Part shown: positions 1 through 10,801 of the stretch, one piece after another
Position numbering within the stretch: the stretch's first letter is position 1
Layout of the letters: the number at the start of each line of letters is the position of its first letter
Origin: Platerodrilus igneus
Lineage: Eukaryota > Arthropoda > Insecta > Coleoptera > Lycidae
Assembly: GCA_036346225.1 (NCBI GenBank)
Contig: JARFIW010001452.1
Span: forward strand, 310,001 to 374,000
Direction of reading: 5' to 3'
DNA: 64,000 nt
Translations under genes and position numbers: made by a program
The notes under the pieces: generated by a model
Seen by the model: the letters and a program-made list of their open reading frames with translations, nothing else
The model's database searches: none
Told to the model about the DNA's origin: nothing

Positions 1-2039
1 CCTTTTATGTATGGTATTGAGAGCATTTTGTGGTGTGTATCGTTGTTTTTGTTTTCTTTTTCTTTATTTTTAAGGTTTTTATTCATTTCTTTGTCTATTA
101 TTCTTTTAGGATATTTGTTTTCTTTTAGTGTACATCTGAATAGGTCTTTTTCTTTCTTTAAAATTTCTTTGTTTGATGATATTAATTTTGCTCTATCATA
201 CATGGTTTTGATAATTCCTCGTTTGACACAGTGTGGGTGGTTTGAATCGAAGTTTAAGTATCTGTTTGTGTGCGTTGGTTTTCTATATACCGATGTATTA
301 ATTGTTGTATCGTTTTTGCTAACTAGAATATCTAAAAACGGAAGTTTTCCATGTTGTTCTAATTCATATGTGAATTTAATAGTCGGTTCTATTTCGTTAA
401 TTGACTGTACAAAGTTTTTAATTAGTTCTGTATTATGAGGCCAAATAGCATAGACATCATCTACGTATCTCCACCAGATTAGTGGTTTTAATTCTTGTGT
501 GAATATTACATCTTTTTCGAATTCCTCCATGAATATATTACTAAAGATTGGTGATAGTGGACTTCCCATTGCCATTCCGAAGCTTTGTTTGTAGAATTGA
601 TCATTTATTTGAAAATATGTGGTATTGACGCATAAACCAAGTAATTCCATAATCCATGATATGCTTAGTTTTGTTCTTTCTTTAAGATTGCCATCTTTTT
701 CTAGTTTGTTTTTTATAATATTAAGCGTTTTGTTTATAGGGACATTTGTGAAGAGATTTACTATATCAAAGCTTACCATTGTGTGTGTATTTTCAATTTT
801 TATGTTTGATAATTTTTCTAAAAAATGTTGGTTATTTTTAATGAAAGAATCCGTTTTGCCTGCTAATGGATTTATAATTTTTAGTAGAAATTTTGCTAAA
901 TTATGGCATGGTGAATTTATGGAGCTTACGATAGGTCTTAAAGGAATGTCTTTTTTATGAATTTTTGGTAGACCGTAAAAGTTGGGTGGTTTACTGTAAT
1001 GTGGGACCAGTTTACTTCTTTCTTTGTCTTCGAATTCATTTTTAAATTTAAATAGGGTTTTGTATATTTTATTTTCAATTGATTTTGTTGGGTCTGTTTC
1101 TAAACTGGTGTAATTCTCAGTGTTCAATAGTTTGTTGACTTTTGTGTTGTAATCGTTTTTATTCATTATTACTGTTGCATTGCCTTTGTCAGCAGGTAGA
1201 ATTATAATTGAATTATCATTTTTTAGATTGCGAATTGCTTTTATTTCGTTACTACTTACATTTGGCTTTATTTTATGATTCTTTTCTATTTCGATTTTTC
1301 ATCGTATTCTAAATTCGTTTGCTTGATCTTCTTCAAGTTGGTTTGCTGTTTTCTCAATACAGCTAATTATTTCAAAGGCTGGTATTGATTTTGGCGTTAC
1401 TGCAAAGTTAAGGCCTTTTGAAAGAATTGATTTTTCTGTGTCGTTAATAGTTCTGCTTGATAAATTTATCACGGTGTTTAGTATGGTGTTGCTGTTTTCT
1501 AACGTTTTAGTTTGTGTGCTATTTTTCTCTATAAATAGGTTATTAAATTTCTTTATATGAATTTCTTTTTGTTTGGAAAATACTGATTCGTAGTAGGTTT
1601 TTGCACTAACGAAAATTTTATCAAAATCATATTTTGTTACCTTTATTCGTATGAAATTTATAATGCCCTCAATATCTTGTTTTAACTTATAAATAATGTG
1701 CCGGTGGTTTTGTAGTCTTTCCCTCATCATACTGTAGCTTGTTCTTTCAAGAATCCTTGATAGTTTATTGCTTATCTTTCCAAATTTGATTCTAAATTCT
1801 TTTGGTATTATTTCGTTGTTTCTGCATTTTATTAGGAATGTGAGTGAATTTTTGGAATGCGAAAGCTTTAGGTTTAGATTGTCCAACTGTCTAAAACAAA
1901 TACAAATTTCAGGCCCATACCTGACTTGTAAATACTCCCTGTATGTTTGTTGTGGTTTGTTTAGTATTCTTCTTAATCTTCTTTGGGGATTAAACCACTC
2001 ATAGTTTTTAAAATTTTCTTTATTAACGTTTCGATCCAT
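1..2039 (-). pseudogene. PLE-1 reverse transcriptase ORF, one in-frame stop, partial
   Basis: Encodes the N-terminal extension and reverse transcriptase of a Penelope-like element, which copies its own RNA at chromosomal nicks. From the start at 2039 there are 246 codons, then UGA at 1301-1299; the same frame then continues open to the window edge. Past the stop one reads the PLE motif LPADKGNATVIM (about 1230-1190), then YGLPKIHK (about 980-955), and the WWRYVDDVYAIW catalytic block near 470-435. The N-terminal 246 residues are basic and lack domains I can name, as is usual for PLEs. The single nonsense codon in an otherwise clean frame suggests a young copy. The GIY-YIG domain would lie left of the window. 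Confidence 0.85.
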
Positions 2040-2094
2040 GACCTAGGATCGTTTTCAAAATAATAAAAACTTCAAGTTTGACATTTATGACATA
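1..2094 (-). mobile_element. Penelope-like retroelement (PLE-1), minus strand, runs off left edge
   Basis: A minus-strand Penelope-like element whose 5' end lies near 2094. The reading frame starts at 2039 and stays in one frame to position 1, broken only by a UGA at 1301-1299. Bases 1-556 are the reverse complement of 2098-2653, so the RT region is present twice in opposite orientation. The 5' end carries the CGATCC/GGATCG hairpin found at the other PLE ends in this window. The element is cut by the window edge, so its endonuclease end and target duplication cannot be seen. Confidence 0.9.
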
Positions 2095-2123
2095 TCATAT
2101 CACCAATCTTTAGTAATATATTC

Positions 2124-3128
2124 ATGGAGGAATTCGAAAAAGATGTAATATTCACACAAGAATTAAAACCACTAATCTGGTGGAGATACGTAGATGATGT
2201 CTATGCTATTTGGCCTCATAATACAGAACTAATTAAAAACTTTGTACAGTCAATTAACGAAATAGAACCGACTATTAAATTCACATATGAATTAGAACAA
2301 CATGGAAAACTTCCGTTTTTAGATATTCTAGTTAGCAAAAACGATACAACAATTAATACATCGGTATATAGAAAACCAACGCACACAAACAGATACTTAA
2401 ACTTCGATTCAAACCACCCACACTGTGTCAAACGAGGAATTATCAAAACCATGTATGATAGAGCAAAATTAATATCATCAAACAAAGAAATTTTAAAGAA
2501 AGAAAAAGACCTATTCAGATGTACACTAAAAGAAAACAAATATCCTAAAAGAATAATAGACAAAGAAATGAATAAAAACCTTAAAAATAAAGAAAAAGAA
2601 AACAAAAACAACGATACACACCACAAAATGCTCTCAATACCATACATAAAAGGATTCTCCGAAAAAATTCAAAGAATAGGAAACAAATTTAGAATTAAAA
2701 CAGTATTTAGAACCAACAATACACTAAGAGCACAATTAACAAAAACAAAACCCAAAAACGCAATACAAAGTTCAAAAAATTGTATCTACATAATACCGTG
2801 CGAATGTAATAAGTTTTATATAGGGGAAAGTTCCAGACCATTTGAAGTTCGATTAAAAGAACATAAATCATATATAAAAAATAGAAAATTTGAAAAATCC
2901 ATGATTTGCCAACATGCATTGGACTCCAGTCAGAACATAAAATGGGAGGACGCAAAAATTATCGACAAAGAAGAAAACCACCAAAAACGCAAAATCAAAG
3001 AAGCTGCTTATATAACCTTACATAAAAATAACTGCGTTGCAAACGAATCCGTAACTTTCAGTAAACAATGGATTCCATTACTAAAAGAAATAACAAATGA
3101 AAATCAAATGCCCACAATATCTAGGTAG
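2124..3128 (+). CDS. PLE-2 reverse transcriptase C-terminus plus GIY-YIG endonuclease
   Basis: 334 residues, open throughout. Residues 19-30 are WWRYVDDVYAIW, holding the YVDD catalytic aspartates (24-25) of the RT palm. Residues 60-130 are the RT thumb region. Residues 221-234 read IYIIPCECNKFYIG, the GIY-YIG core, with the conserved Arg in VRLKEH (residue 243), the Glu of KEAAYI (293), and Cys226/Cys228/His264 as the zinc-site candidates typical of Penelope endonucleases. The domain nicks target DNA to prime reverse transcription. The Met at 2124 is only the first AUG after the truncation point; in an intact element it is an internal residue. A full PLE protein is about 800 residues, so more than half is missing. 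Confidence 0.9.
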   Translation: MEEFEKDVIFTQELKPLIWWRYVDDVYAIWPHNTELIKNFVQSINEIEPTIKFTYELEQHGKLPFLDILVSKNDTTINTSVYRKPTHTNRYLNFDSNHPHCVKRGIIKTMYDRAKLISSNKEILKKEKDLFRCTLKENKYPKRIIDKEMNKNLKNKEKENKNNDTHHKMLSIPYIKGFSEKIQRIGNKFRIKTVFRTNNTLRAQLTKTKPKNAIQSSKNCIYIIPCECNKFYIGESSRPFEVRLKEHKSYIKNRKFEKSMICQHALDSSQNIKWEDAKIIDKEENHQKRKIKEAAYITLHKNNCVANESVTFSKQWIPLLKEITNENQMPTISR

Positions 3129-3253
3129 CATTGCAAGTTTTTCCTGGGTTTTCCTTGCGATATTAACATGAAATACAGCCTACATACATGATTTCTATTT
3201 ATACATACAGTAACTAATTATATAACAATAAGCAAATTAACTAGAAAACCATT

Positions 3254-3492
3254 TTTTCGGCAAATATCTAAGTGTTGGGGGATCTTGGTAGCCACAGGTT
3301 GCTTAACCGCCTTCACTGAATCTCGGTGAAATAAGACATAAAATTAGAAAGCAATAGAAGGAAAACGAGCTATATACATGCTGTGTGAGAATTTCAGAGA
3401 ACTATGTAAGCTAGCTCAGAATATAAATAAGTGCAGGTACGTGTCCAACCAGTTTTGAGATGAAGATCCAATGATGATGATGATGATGAAGC
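3254..3492 (+). repeat. 5'-truncated RTE-type LINE 3' end inserted in PLE-2 3' UTR
   Basis: A short copy of the LINE 3' unit seen again at 10.4-11.7 kb and 42.5-43.0 kb. It contains the TAAGTGTTGGGGGATCTTGG block, the last codons related to FRELCKLAQN, and a terminal ATG/TGATGATGATGA tail (3471-3490). It interrupts the PLE 3' UTR, whose flanks align to the PLE-3 3' UTR without it. Confidence 0.65.
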
Positions 3493-3500
3493 ATATTAAC

Positions 3501-3712
3501 AACTCCTGTAAAACAACATTGGTATCTGACAAGTGTAAACCCGCAATAGGGTTACTTCACAACCATATACAATCTCCGTTAAACAGTATTGGTATCTGAC
3601 AAGTGTAAACCCACCATAGGGTCGCTTCAGATCTATATACAACTTTCATAGAACAACATTGGTCTCTGACAAGTGTAAATCCGCCATAAGGTCGCCTCAG
3701 AACCATGTTAAA
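3501..3712 (+). repeat. Three-copy tandem repeat, period 70 bp
   Basis: The block TTGGTATCTGACAAGTGTAA recurs at about 3519, 3589 and 3659 (third copy GGTCTCTGAC), giving three diverged 70-bp units in the PLE-2 3' UTR. Its boundary with the preceding LINE fragment is within 10 bases, so it may have arrived with that insertion. Confidence 0.8.
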
Positions 3713-4802
3713 ATTTACCAAAGAGGTAGCCTAAATCATAATGATTTTCCCCTTCAAATAAATGTAAAAAGACGACTACTTAAGCCTTTTAATAATGCAT
3801 TTGCACACTTCTTTAATAACCATTCTCTCAATTGTATAAATAGAAACATGTTAAAAATGTTTTCCAATTCCCAAGTTATTGAATTTATATAAAATTCACC
3901 AATAAAAATTAATCAGCTGATTTCACGTTAAGCGTATTGGCTACCTAAAAAAAGTCGGTCCCAGGCCGTAACACAAGTTGAAGGCAATCATTCATTTAAA
4001 CTTTAAAAAATTTTTGCTTAGTGTACTCAAACCAAATATTTCGAACATCAATAATTCAAAGTCACCTTCAATTTATGTCATAAATGTCAAACTTGAAGTT
4101 TTTATTATTTTGAAAACGACCCTAGGTCATGGATCGAAACGTTAATAAAGATAATTTTAAAAACTATGAGTGGTTTAATCCCCAAAGAAGATTAAGAAGA
4201 ATTTGTTACGGTTTATGCAAATACAACGTATAAACCGTTTTAATAAAATGTTTATTAATCCCATTTCTCTGATTTCTAAAAGACAACTTGTTAGATTTAA
4301 CCGAGCTTGAACTTTTACGCTATACGAGATCGTATAATAGTGAGCATTAAAAAAGTGGCCAATTTCTTTCATTTTGTGTAGAATTGTAAATAATATTTAT
4401 CCTTACATTTAATTTTTAAGAAATTAAACCGATTTGAAAAACTAACTTTAAGTTGCCAACTTTAAAATCGGTACATAATAAAAATATTAAAGGAAAATGC
4501 ATGTCTCTGGTTTTTTCTAGCATCTACTACCATGAATTCAGCGTGTTAATTCGTTAGAGTTGTCTACACATTAAGACTGAAAATAATAATTTTCATGAGA
4601 ACAATGTATAGTATCTACTTATTTTAGTCAGCCTAAAAACTTAACCGATTGAACGGATACTGAACTATTAGGTAGTTCAAAATTGAGTGTGGGTTATTCG
4701 ACTTCTGAAAAAAAGATTATTATTATACATAGACGAAGAACTAAGAATCAAAAACAAAAAACAAAATTAATGTATTGCAGAAGGGCGCGTCCGTTTTTTA
4801 TT

Positions 4803-5947
4803 AGGGTTCCGTACCTTATAAGGTAAAACGGAACCTTTATTAGATCATTCTCGTGTCCGTCTGTCTATCTGAGGCTTTTCTCAAAAACTAACTATGTAAC
4901 GTAGGAATTTGAAATTTGTCACAACGCTAAGTCTTTATGACGCGTACATACATCGATTGTCAACAAATACAAAAATATTATTTTTAGATTAAAATGGCGG
5001 GGGTTAATTTGGTCAAAACAAAAAAAGTTTTAATAAATATATCGTGTAAGATATCATTTGAAAGAGGATACTAAAAGGCTTCTAAAACTTTTTTTTAATT
5101 TTCGGTCCAGTAGTTTTTATGATATAACTCAAAATTTACCAAGAATGACCGCCCCCCGCCGCTCTCCTAGATTTCTGCAACTAAAATTTTGATTTTAATA
5201 GGGTTAGGAGATATTGAGTCATAGATTATCGAAAAACTGCAGAGTTTTTGACAGTGTAATAGTTTCCGTGCAAAATTTTTTTAAGTAAATTCGTCTTTTT
5301 TTTCATGCGTATAATAATTTAAATATAATAGTATTTATCAGTCTACATTTTACGTTGTTAAAATTTTTAATTCTATACTGCGCCATTAAATAATTAAAAT
5401 ACATTGCAATTGCATAAGAGAAGGTGTTTTTAGCTATCACATTTAACTCGAAACCAGCATAGTTATCTGTAAAATTTCTGGTCGCTATAGAATGATTCAT
5501 ACAAATCAAGTTACCTTGTTTAATTCATACGCGTGTAAAGTGTCAATCAAAATGTTCAAAGCTATAACAATACGTAATTTGTTTATTGTTTCAGTTGTCT
5601 AAATTTGTAAAAGGTCGTAACATATTTCAGACGTTTAAGCCTATTGTTAACTTAAAGAGTTATGCGTATTCATTTAAGATTATTTGTGTTGAATTATTAT
5701 TGGAAGATATGAAAATGATCAAGAGGTTTGTTAGTCGTTTTCGGCAAAAATGAACGCAATATAGCCCAGTTCCAAAAGGCATTGTGTGACTTTTTTGCAA
5801 AAGTATAATAATTGATTGGAAATATATTGATTTGCCATTTTCAATAGTATTTATTTGTAGTTTGATTTGAGAAATTGGTCTGTTGACTGCTGTTCTCTCA
5901 ATTATTGGCACGGAACCCTAATTCGAGCTCGACTTGCTCTTGGCTAA
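4803..5947 (+). mobile_element. Non-coding transposon with AGGGTTCCGT inverted ends
   Basis: The left end reads AGGGTTCCGTACC and the right end ...GGCACGGAACCCTAATTCG followed by a GC-rich tail GAGCTCGACTTGCTCTTGG. An 8-bp direct repeat TTTTTATT flanks it (4795-4802 and 5948-5955). No transposase frame is visible. From memory, elements with GGGTTCCGTA ends and a GAGTCCGACTCGCACTTGGC-like tail are abundant in Lepidoptera and other insects. The superfamily is not determined; a hAT-like MITE or a Helitron-like element are both possible. Confidence 0.6.
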
Positions 5948-6048
5948 TTTTTATTTACGTATTCGGTTCACTTTGGTATTTTCAATTCCCCTATTGAATT
6001 CCTGTTTCCGGAACAGTTTAGATCTTGGGATCAGTTTGAACCACTGCG

Positions 6049-6235
6049 CTTGAATCACCAGGTCTGTCAGTTCTGGTCACCGGGTCAGTATGGATTAACG
6101 GCTCAGTTTGGGTCACTGGGTCAGTTAGGGCCCCGGGTCACTCCGGGTCTCTGGTCACCGGGTCCCGGGTCAATCTCTTTTCGGGTCACCATCAGGTCAA
6201 AAAATCGTGACCCGGTTCACCTCCGCTGTAAAACT
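6049..6235. other. GC-rich cluster of GGGTCA/GGTCA motifs
   Basis: Around nine GGGTCA or AGGTCA hexamers occur within ~190 bases of otherwise AT-rich DNA, several in direct repeat with two-base spacing (GGGTCACTGGGTCA, GGTCACCGGGTCA). It could be a degenerate simple repeat, or a cluster of nuclear-receptor half sites. The sequence does not decide between them. Confidence 0.5.
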
Positions 6236-6249
6236 GTTAGTTTGTGCAT

Positions 6250-7140
6250 TTTTGTTAATCTAACCATGTTCCCGAATTGCAGTTAACGACATTCAAACGA
6301 CAAGTTTAACACTGACAACCACAGTCATGCAGTTATAATCACACAACAATTTGCTGAGGCGTTTTAAACACAACTAACATTGCTATGACAACTTTTAATG
6401 TCTTTTTAATTGATACCATATAAAAAGAACACATGTGAAAACAATAACGTTTTTGAATAGAGAATGAAGAGACTTTTCAAACTATATATCACAAGCCTAC
6501 ATTTCCCATTTAAAAAATTGGGGATTTTGACTGTCACTCGAAGGGGGTCCAATATAGGGATCAAATGTTTTTCGTTGCAGGATGTCAATTCTAATCTATT
6601 ATTGACATGTTTTAACATTTTCTTTAAACATACACATTTACCGAAATAATGAATTAATTCCATTTGGCTGTTCTACACTGTATAGATGTATTACCTTTTG
6701 CACCGTGATTATTTTTTTGTTTACCTAACCTTGCACAAAGGTGTGTAGTTATTTTATTGTTATTTAATTCATAGCCATAAAGATAGACGTTAATTCAGTA
6801 ATTTCTGCATACTTGAAGTATGCAGGTATAAAATTAAAGATAATGAAAACTGGAAACATTCATAGAATAGTTATTATTTACCAGGTGAGTCTGAGTGGTT
6901 TATAATGTGACGATTTGAATTTAGTATTATTGAATTAATTAAATCTTTTGATCGGTAATAGCATATGGGAAAATAAAATGAACGATATAGTCAAATTTAT
7001 TTGAAGGTTTTCCATGTTTATGTAAACGATAGCAATTGTACGAAGTGGAAATTAAAGTGAATCTGAAGTGTGTACCATTAAACAGATAGAAAACAGAATC
7101 CAAAGCTTTTTTTATATTTCATCAACTCGTATTAGGTCTT
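6250..7140. other. AT-rich stretch with no recognisable gene
   Basis: I see no credible coding sequence, RNA gene or repeat here. The short open frames have no recognisable motifs. Confidence 0.5.
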
Positions 7141-7148
7141 TCGCTCAA

Positions 7149-7158
7149 GAGGTGTGTG

Positions 7159-7210
<52 letters not shown>
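7149..7210. repeat. (TG)n microsatellite
   Basis: An almost pure TG dinucleotide tract of about 60 bases with one early TGCG interruption. Confidence 0.95.
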
Positions 7211-7211
<1 letters not shown>

Positions 7212-7839
7212 GTAAAATTATTTTATTGCCTAGAATTGAAATCTAAAAGTATGCGTAGCGTGTTCTGGGTATATGATATCGCAGTGAAGTAATTATAGAG
7301 TTTACGGCTGCATACTTTTCCCTTATAAAACTTCCGTTACGCTTATTAATATAAAAATAAAATATAACGATATTGTAAATCTGATTATAAAGGTAAACTT
7401 CTCCAACATGGAAGCGGAAATGCAATTGTCAGTCGTCATACTTTTTGATATTAAGTGCATTCTGTTTACACTTAGGTTAGGTGCGTAAGAGAAAAATTTA
7501 ATGTTACCTAAATTCATTTCTAACTGATTAATGCCCTCGAAAAAACGCGCACATCAAAAGTTAAGCAAGTAGTATTTTTACAACATATGCTCAAAATGGC
7601 CGCCTTGTTCAATAATCCATGCACAGATTCGTTCAACCATGTTTGAGGAGATTCTTTGCAGCATGTCGACACGAATATGTTTAATCTCGGTTGTTACATT
7701 TACCTTCAGTTCATGCAGTGTGTGTGTGACTTGTTTTTATAAACCATTCGTTTAAGGTAACACTACAGGAAGAAATCTGAAGATGTTACATCGAGAGAGC
7801 ATAGGGACTACAGCCCTTTAGGAATGATACGTTATGTTC

Positions 7840-8267
7840 AGTAACGTTAGAGATCAAAATAATTCTAAGTTGAAATTCACTGTTATTATTTAAACTAGAA
7901 TTATTGTGAGTAACTGAACTGACAACAATGTAAAAGTTGAGAAGCTCTAGACTGACTGGTCATCTTGGGTTCTCGCGGGTATTTATGCTATCCCTGCCCC
8001 TCACATTGCTTATGAAACTGCAAAACTTATGTCTACTTATTTCTGTATTTAATACAATGTAACAATCTTAATTCTAATAACTGCTGTCTTATAACCTACT
8101 TTGACCTGCACCTGTAGTATCACGTTACGTCTGGAATACAATGTCTGTTTCCGATCTCGCTGTCTGGCTTGTTGAACATTCATTAACCTTTTTATTATGT
8201 CCCTCAATTACAATGTTGCATCTAACTTAAGTTCTAATAATTCTTAATTTTTAAGAGTTCCATTAAT

Positions 8268-8308
<41 letters not shown>

Positions 8309-8329
8309 TAATTTGGGGGATATGTAACT
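7840..8329 (-). repeat. Solo LTR of an errantivirus-type element, diverged
   Basis: Read on the minus strand, it begins AGTTACATATCCCCC and ends TAACGTTACT. It is collinear with the LTRs at 50304 and 58926: the shared blocks include GATGCAACATTGTAA, ATACTACAGGTGCAGGTCA, TTACATTGTATTAAA and TGTGAGGGGCAGG. No internal sequence or second LTR is present, so it is a solo LTR. It lies inside the mariner pseudogene. The 4-bp flanks (GTTC and CACC) do not match, and host sequence is missing at the site. It contains an (AT)n tract at 8273-8306. Confidence 0.8.
8273..8306. repeat. (AT)n microsatellite inside the solo LTR
   Basis: A pure AT tract, probably expanded from the TATATATA stretch that occurs at the same position in the intact LTRs. 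Confidence 0.9.
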
Positions 8330-9095
8330 CACCGTCCTGCTGCAACCAAAAAACACGTTCATCAAATTCAAGCAACGAAATAAACTGTGCAATGAAGTTT
8401 TGGTAGACAATATTCTTCACAATAGTTTTAAAAAATATAACCCACTATTTGACAACGTGATACACCACATTCAAATCTTTCTACAGTGCAGAGGTGTTGG
8501 TGAAAGATGTGAAGATTTTCGTTTGGCCAAATTCTTGTGTTTTGACTATTGACGTAACCATTGTGGTGAAACCACACCTCATCAGTAAAGAAAACGCGTT
8601 CAAACTCTAGAATTCCATAGTTGTCGACATTTAACCGAAACCATCTACAGTACACTAAGCTCATTTCCTATCAGGCTCTATGAATTTTAGAACACTGCGT
8701 ACATGATACGCACGAATTTTTTTCTCCATCGCTTTCTGAGAACTATCGTACAAAAACTGATTGTGTGTTGATATACTTTTCAAACGTTTTGAAGGCAAAC
8801 GCAACATCACATTTCTAACCTCAACCAGTTTAGCATCAGTAGCCAGTCTTCTGGTTTTTTTTCTGTCTGTATCTGATCTGAATTCACGGAAACGAGCGAT
8901 CAACCTCGTTACTGTTGGCTTATTAGGCATACCATTTCTGAATATTTTTTACCAAATGCATCTACAATACGTGCATATGAACGACTTGAAAAATACCAAT
9001 CAGAAATAAAAATTCGTTGCTTTTGGCGAAACGACATATTTATCAAGCAAGACTATTCTCCGTAACATTTGCGATTGTTGTTGTTGAGACATGTG

Positions 9096-10415
9096 TTACC
9101 ATCTAGCAGTAGCTGATGGAACTAATTCAAATATAATTAAATTTACAGACCGGATTATTTTGATGTGAGCTACTTTTCGAACGGTCTGTAGAACATAAAA
9201 TTAAGCATTTGGCTAAAACAATTTAACTATTTATTTAATACTGGTGAGGCTGTACTTGTGGCTCTTATACAATTGGAAAATATCACTTAAAATAATGGAA
9301 AACGACTTTATTGTACAATTAGGCGTTATATTAATATATTTATTATGTAGTATTTAATCATCTTAGTTTTTACATCAATATGAAGTCGTCAGTGAATTTT
9401 TAACAAGCTCTTTAAGTGAAGAGTAGCACTCTGATTCTTCAGCCGACATGATATATATATATAGAAAGACGAACATTTCATAGACAAAGAGGGTTACGTC
9501 GAAAGTACTATTACAAAATATAAGGACTAGGGGTTTATAAAATATATCTTTTAAAACGTTATTGCTGATTTATTTTCAGAAAAAGTGGAATCCTTTAAAA
9601 TTTTGTCCGACACATACTTATAGAAGAGAAAAAATGGATGCTACAAAAGCATTCCTATGACAATATTGTATTTGAATAATCAAGAAACCTTGCGGAAGAT
9701 ATGAGATAGGTTTAATATTAAAAAGTGCAGCTTTTCGTGTAATTAAACTGGTAATCTAGTATTTAGTGTAGCGCTAAGAGGTCTATCTTCAACCAAAGTA
9801 ATTATATTTGAACGTAGACGAAGTACTCTGTGGGCAGGCATCTTCAAATAGAGATGATTGATAGGTCCTGCGGTACAACTTTTTTTAGATGAACTTGATT
9901 GACCGGTACAATGCTTTTAAATTTAAGGCTATTTAGAGTACAATAAAGAAAAATGTTATTATTAATAACGTTTTAAATTGAAGTAACTTATCAAGTATTT
10001 TAATATTTGCGTTTTCATATTCTACAAATCACTTTCATATTGTATCGTCGGCGTGGTGTAGCACAACCCCTGAGCATATATGCATAATACCACAAATTTC
10101 ATGTTTTTCAAGAAGTGGATTTGATAATGTAAGCATTGTCGTTTGTATTTGTGTTGTTATAATTTTAATCGATTTTGTATTATTTCAAATAGCTGATAGT
10201 GATAACCCACTGCGTTGAAAGAATGGGTTTTAGAAAATACATTGTTAACCATACATAAGCCTATTGTTGTTGGCTGTGCATATATGGGTCTAACAATTTG
10301 TTAATTTATTGATATGCCAAATGCAACTTTAGCGTTTATAAATCAATAGTTTCAATAGTGTTAGAATAAAAATTATTAATTGTAATTCGAATTTTCTAAC
10401 AAAAATAGTATAGGA
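9096..10415. other. AT-rich DNA without recognisable features
   Basis: No open frame with recognisable motifs and no repeat shared with the rest of the window apart from short AT runs. Confidence 0.5.
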
Positions 10416-10801
10416 TGATAAGTCATTTACTAAGGCATGAGGGAATAGTGCGTACTACATTAGAAGTAGAAATAGGAAGAAAAGGGAGGCAGAGATAGTA
10501 GGTAAGACTATTGCACACAGATAGCCAAATACGTAGACTGTGGGAATGTCAGGAAAATGTGTAGGCTAGTTCAGAATAGAAATCAATGGAGGAACGAGTC
10601 CAATTAGTTTTACGACGGAAAACTTAATGACAAAAAAATTGTACGTAAAACTGATGATTATTATAAACAACTACAGGTGTTGGATTTGCAATATTTGCAA
10701 CTAATGTTAATTGTGTGAAAGAATTTATTGGAAAACTCTTAATTCGGCGAATATCTAAGTGTTGGTGGATTTTGGTAGCTGCAGGTTAATTAACCGCTTC
10801 A
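10416..10801 (+). repeat. RTE-type LINE 3' end (degenerate C-terminus and 3' UTR)
   Basis: Starts with a decayed LINE C-terminus (LRHEGIVRTTL-like, then a region equivalent to FRLAQNR), followed by the 3' UTR block ending CTAAGTGTTGGTGGATTTTGG and TTAACCGCTTCATATA. The same block occurs at 11397-11728 and on the minus strand at 42.5-43.0 kb. The SINE array begins exactly at its TTCATATACC end. Confidence 0.65.

Larger units (their letters stand above)
2098..4204 (+). mobile_element. Penelope-like retroelement (PLE-2), 5'-truncated, plus strand
   Basis: Begins abruptly inside the RT domain, four bases from the 5' end of the inverted PLE-1, with a short TAT microhomology at the join. It contains the RT/EN frame (2124-3128), a 3' UTR disrupted by an RTE-type fragment and a 70-bp tandem repeat, then a second copy of the PLE 5' region. 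This pLTR includes the hairpin and the first ~20 codons of the ORF (4129-4204). Homology to PLE-1 stops at about 4204. A 5'-truncated copy inverted against the 5' end of another is a known PLE arrangement. Confidence 0.88.
7560..9095 (-). pseudogene. Tc1/mariner (IS630-type) transposase pseudogene, split by a solo LTR
   Basis: Minus-strand DDE transposase remnant. The N-terminus near 9093 starts MSQQQQSQMLRRIVLLDKY. Next comes a helix-turn-helix region (8930-8661: PTVTRLIARFREFRSDTDRK, KLVEVRNVMLRLPSKRLKSI, then EPDRK/CRWFR). The catalytic region at 8664-8428 contains FFTDEVWFHHNGYVNSQNTR, with the first Asp. After a frameshift VFWLQQDG (about 8345) carries the second Asp. The C-terminus is at 7830-7590 (TSSDFFLWCYLKR with shifts, then GGHFEHML). 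About 20 codons after QQDG are missing where the solo LTR sits. Several frameshifts make it inactive. The short segments are otherwise collinear with full transposases of this group. Confidence 0.85.

Noticed and set aside
7..438. Plus-strand open frame of 143 codons, present again on the minus strand at 2216-2647
   Set aside because: It is the antisense of the PLE reverse transcriptase region on both sides; hydrophobic low-complexity translation, no independent motif.
3501..3712. 70-bp repeats as a CRISPR-like array
   Set aside because: Units are contiguous and diverged with no distinct spacers; an ordinary tandem repeat in a eukaryotic retroelement.
10640..10660. CTGATGA at about 10649 as a hammerhead core
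   Set aside because: No GAAA core strand with a stem II follows it; it is in the LINE 3' UTR, where other copies read ATGATCA or similar.
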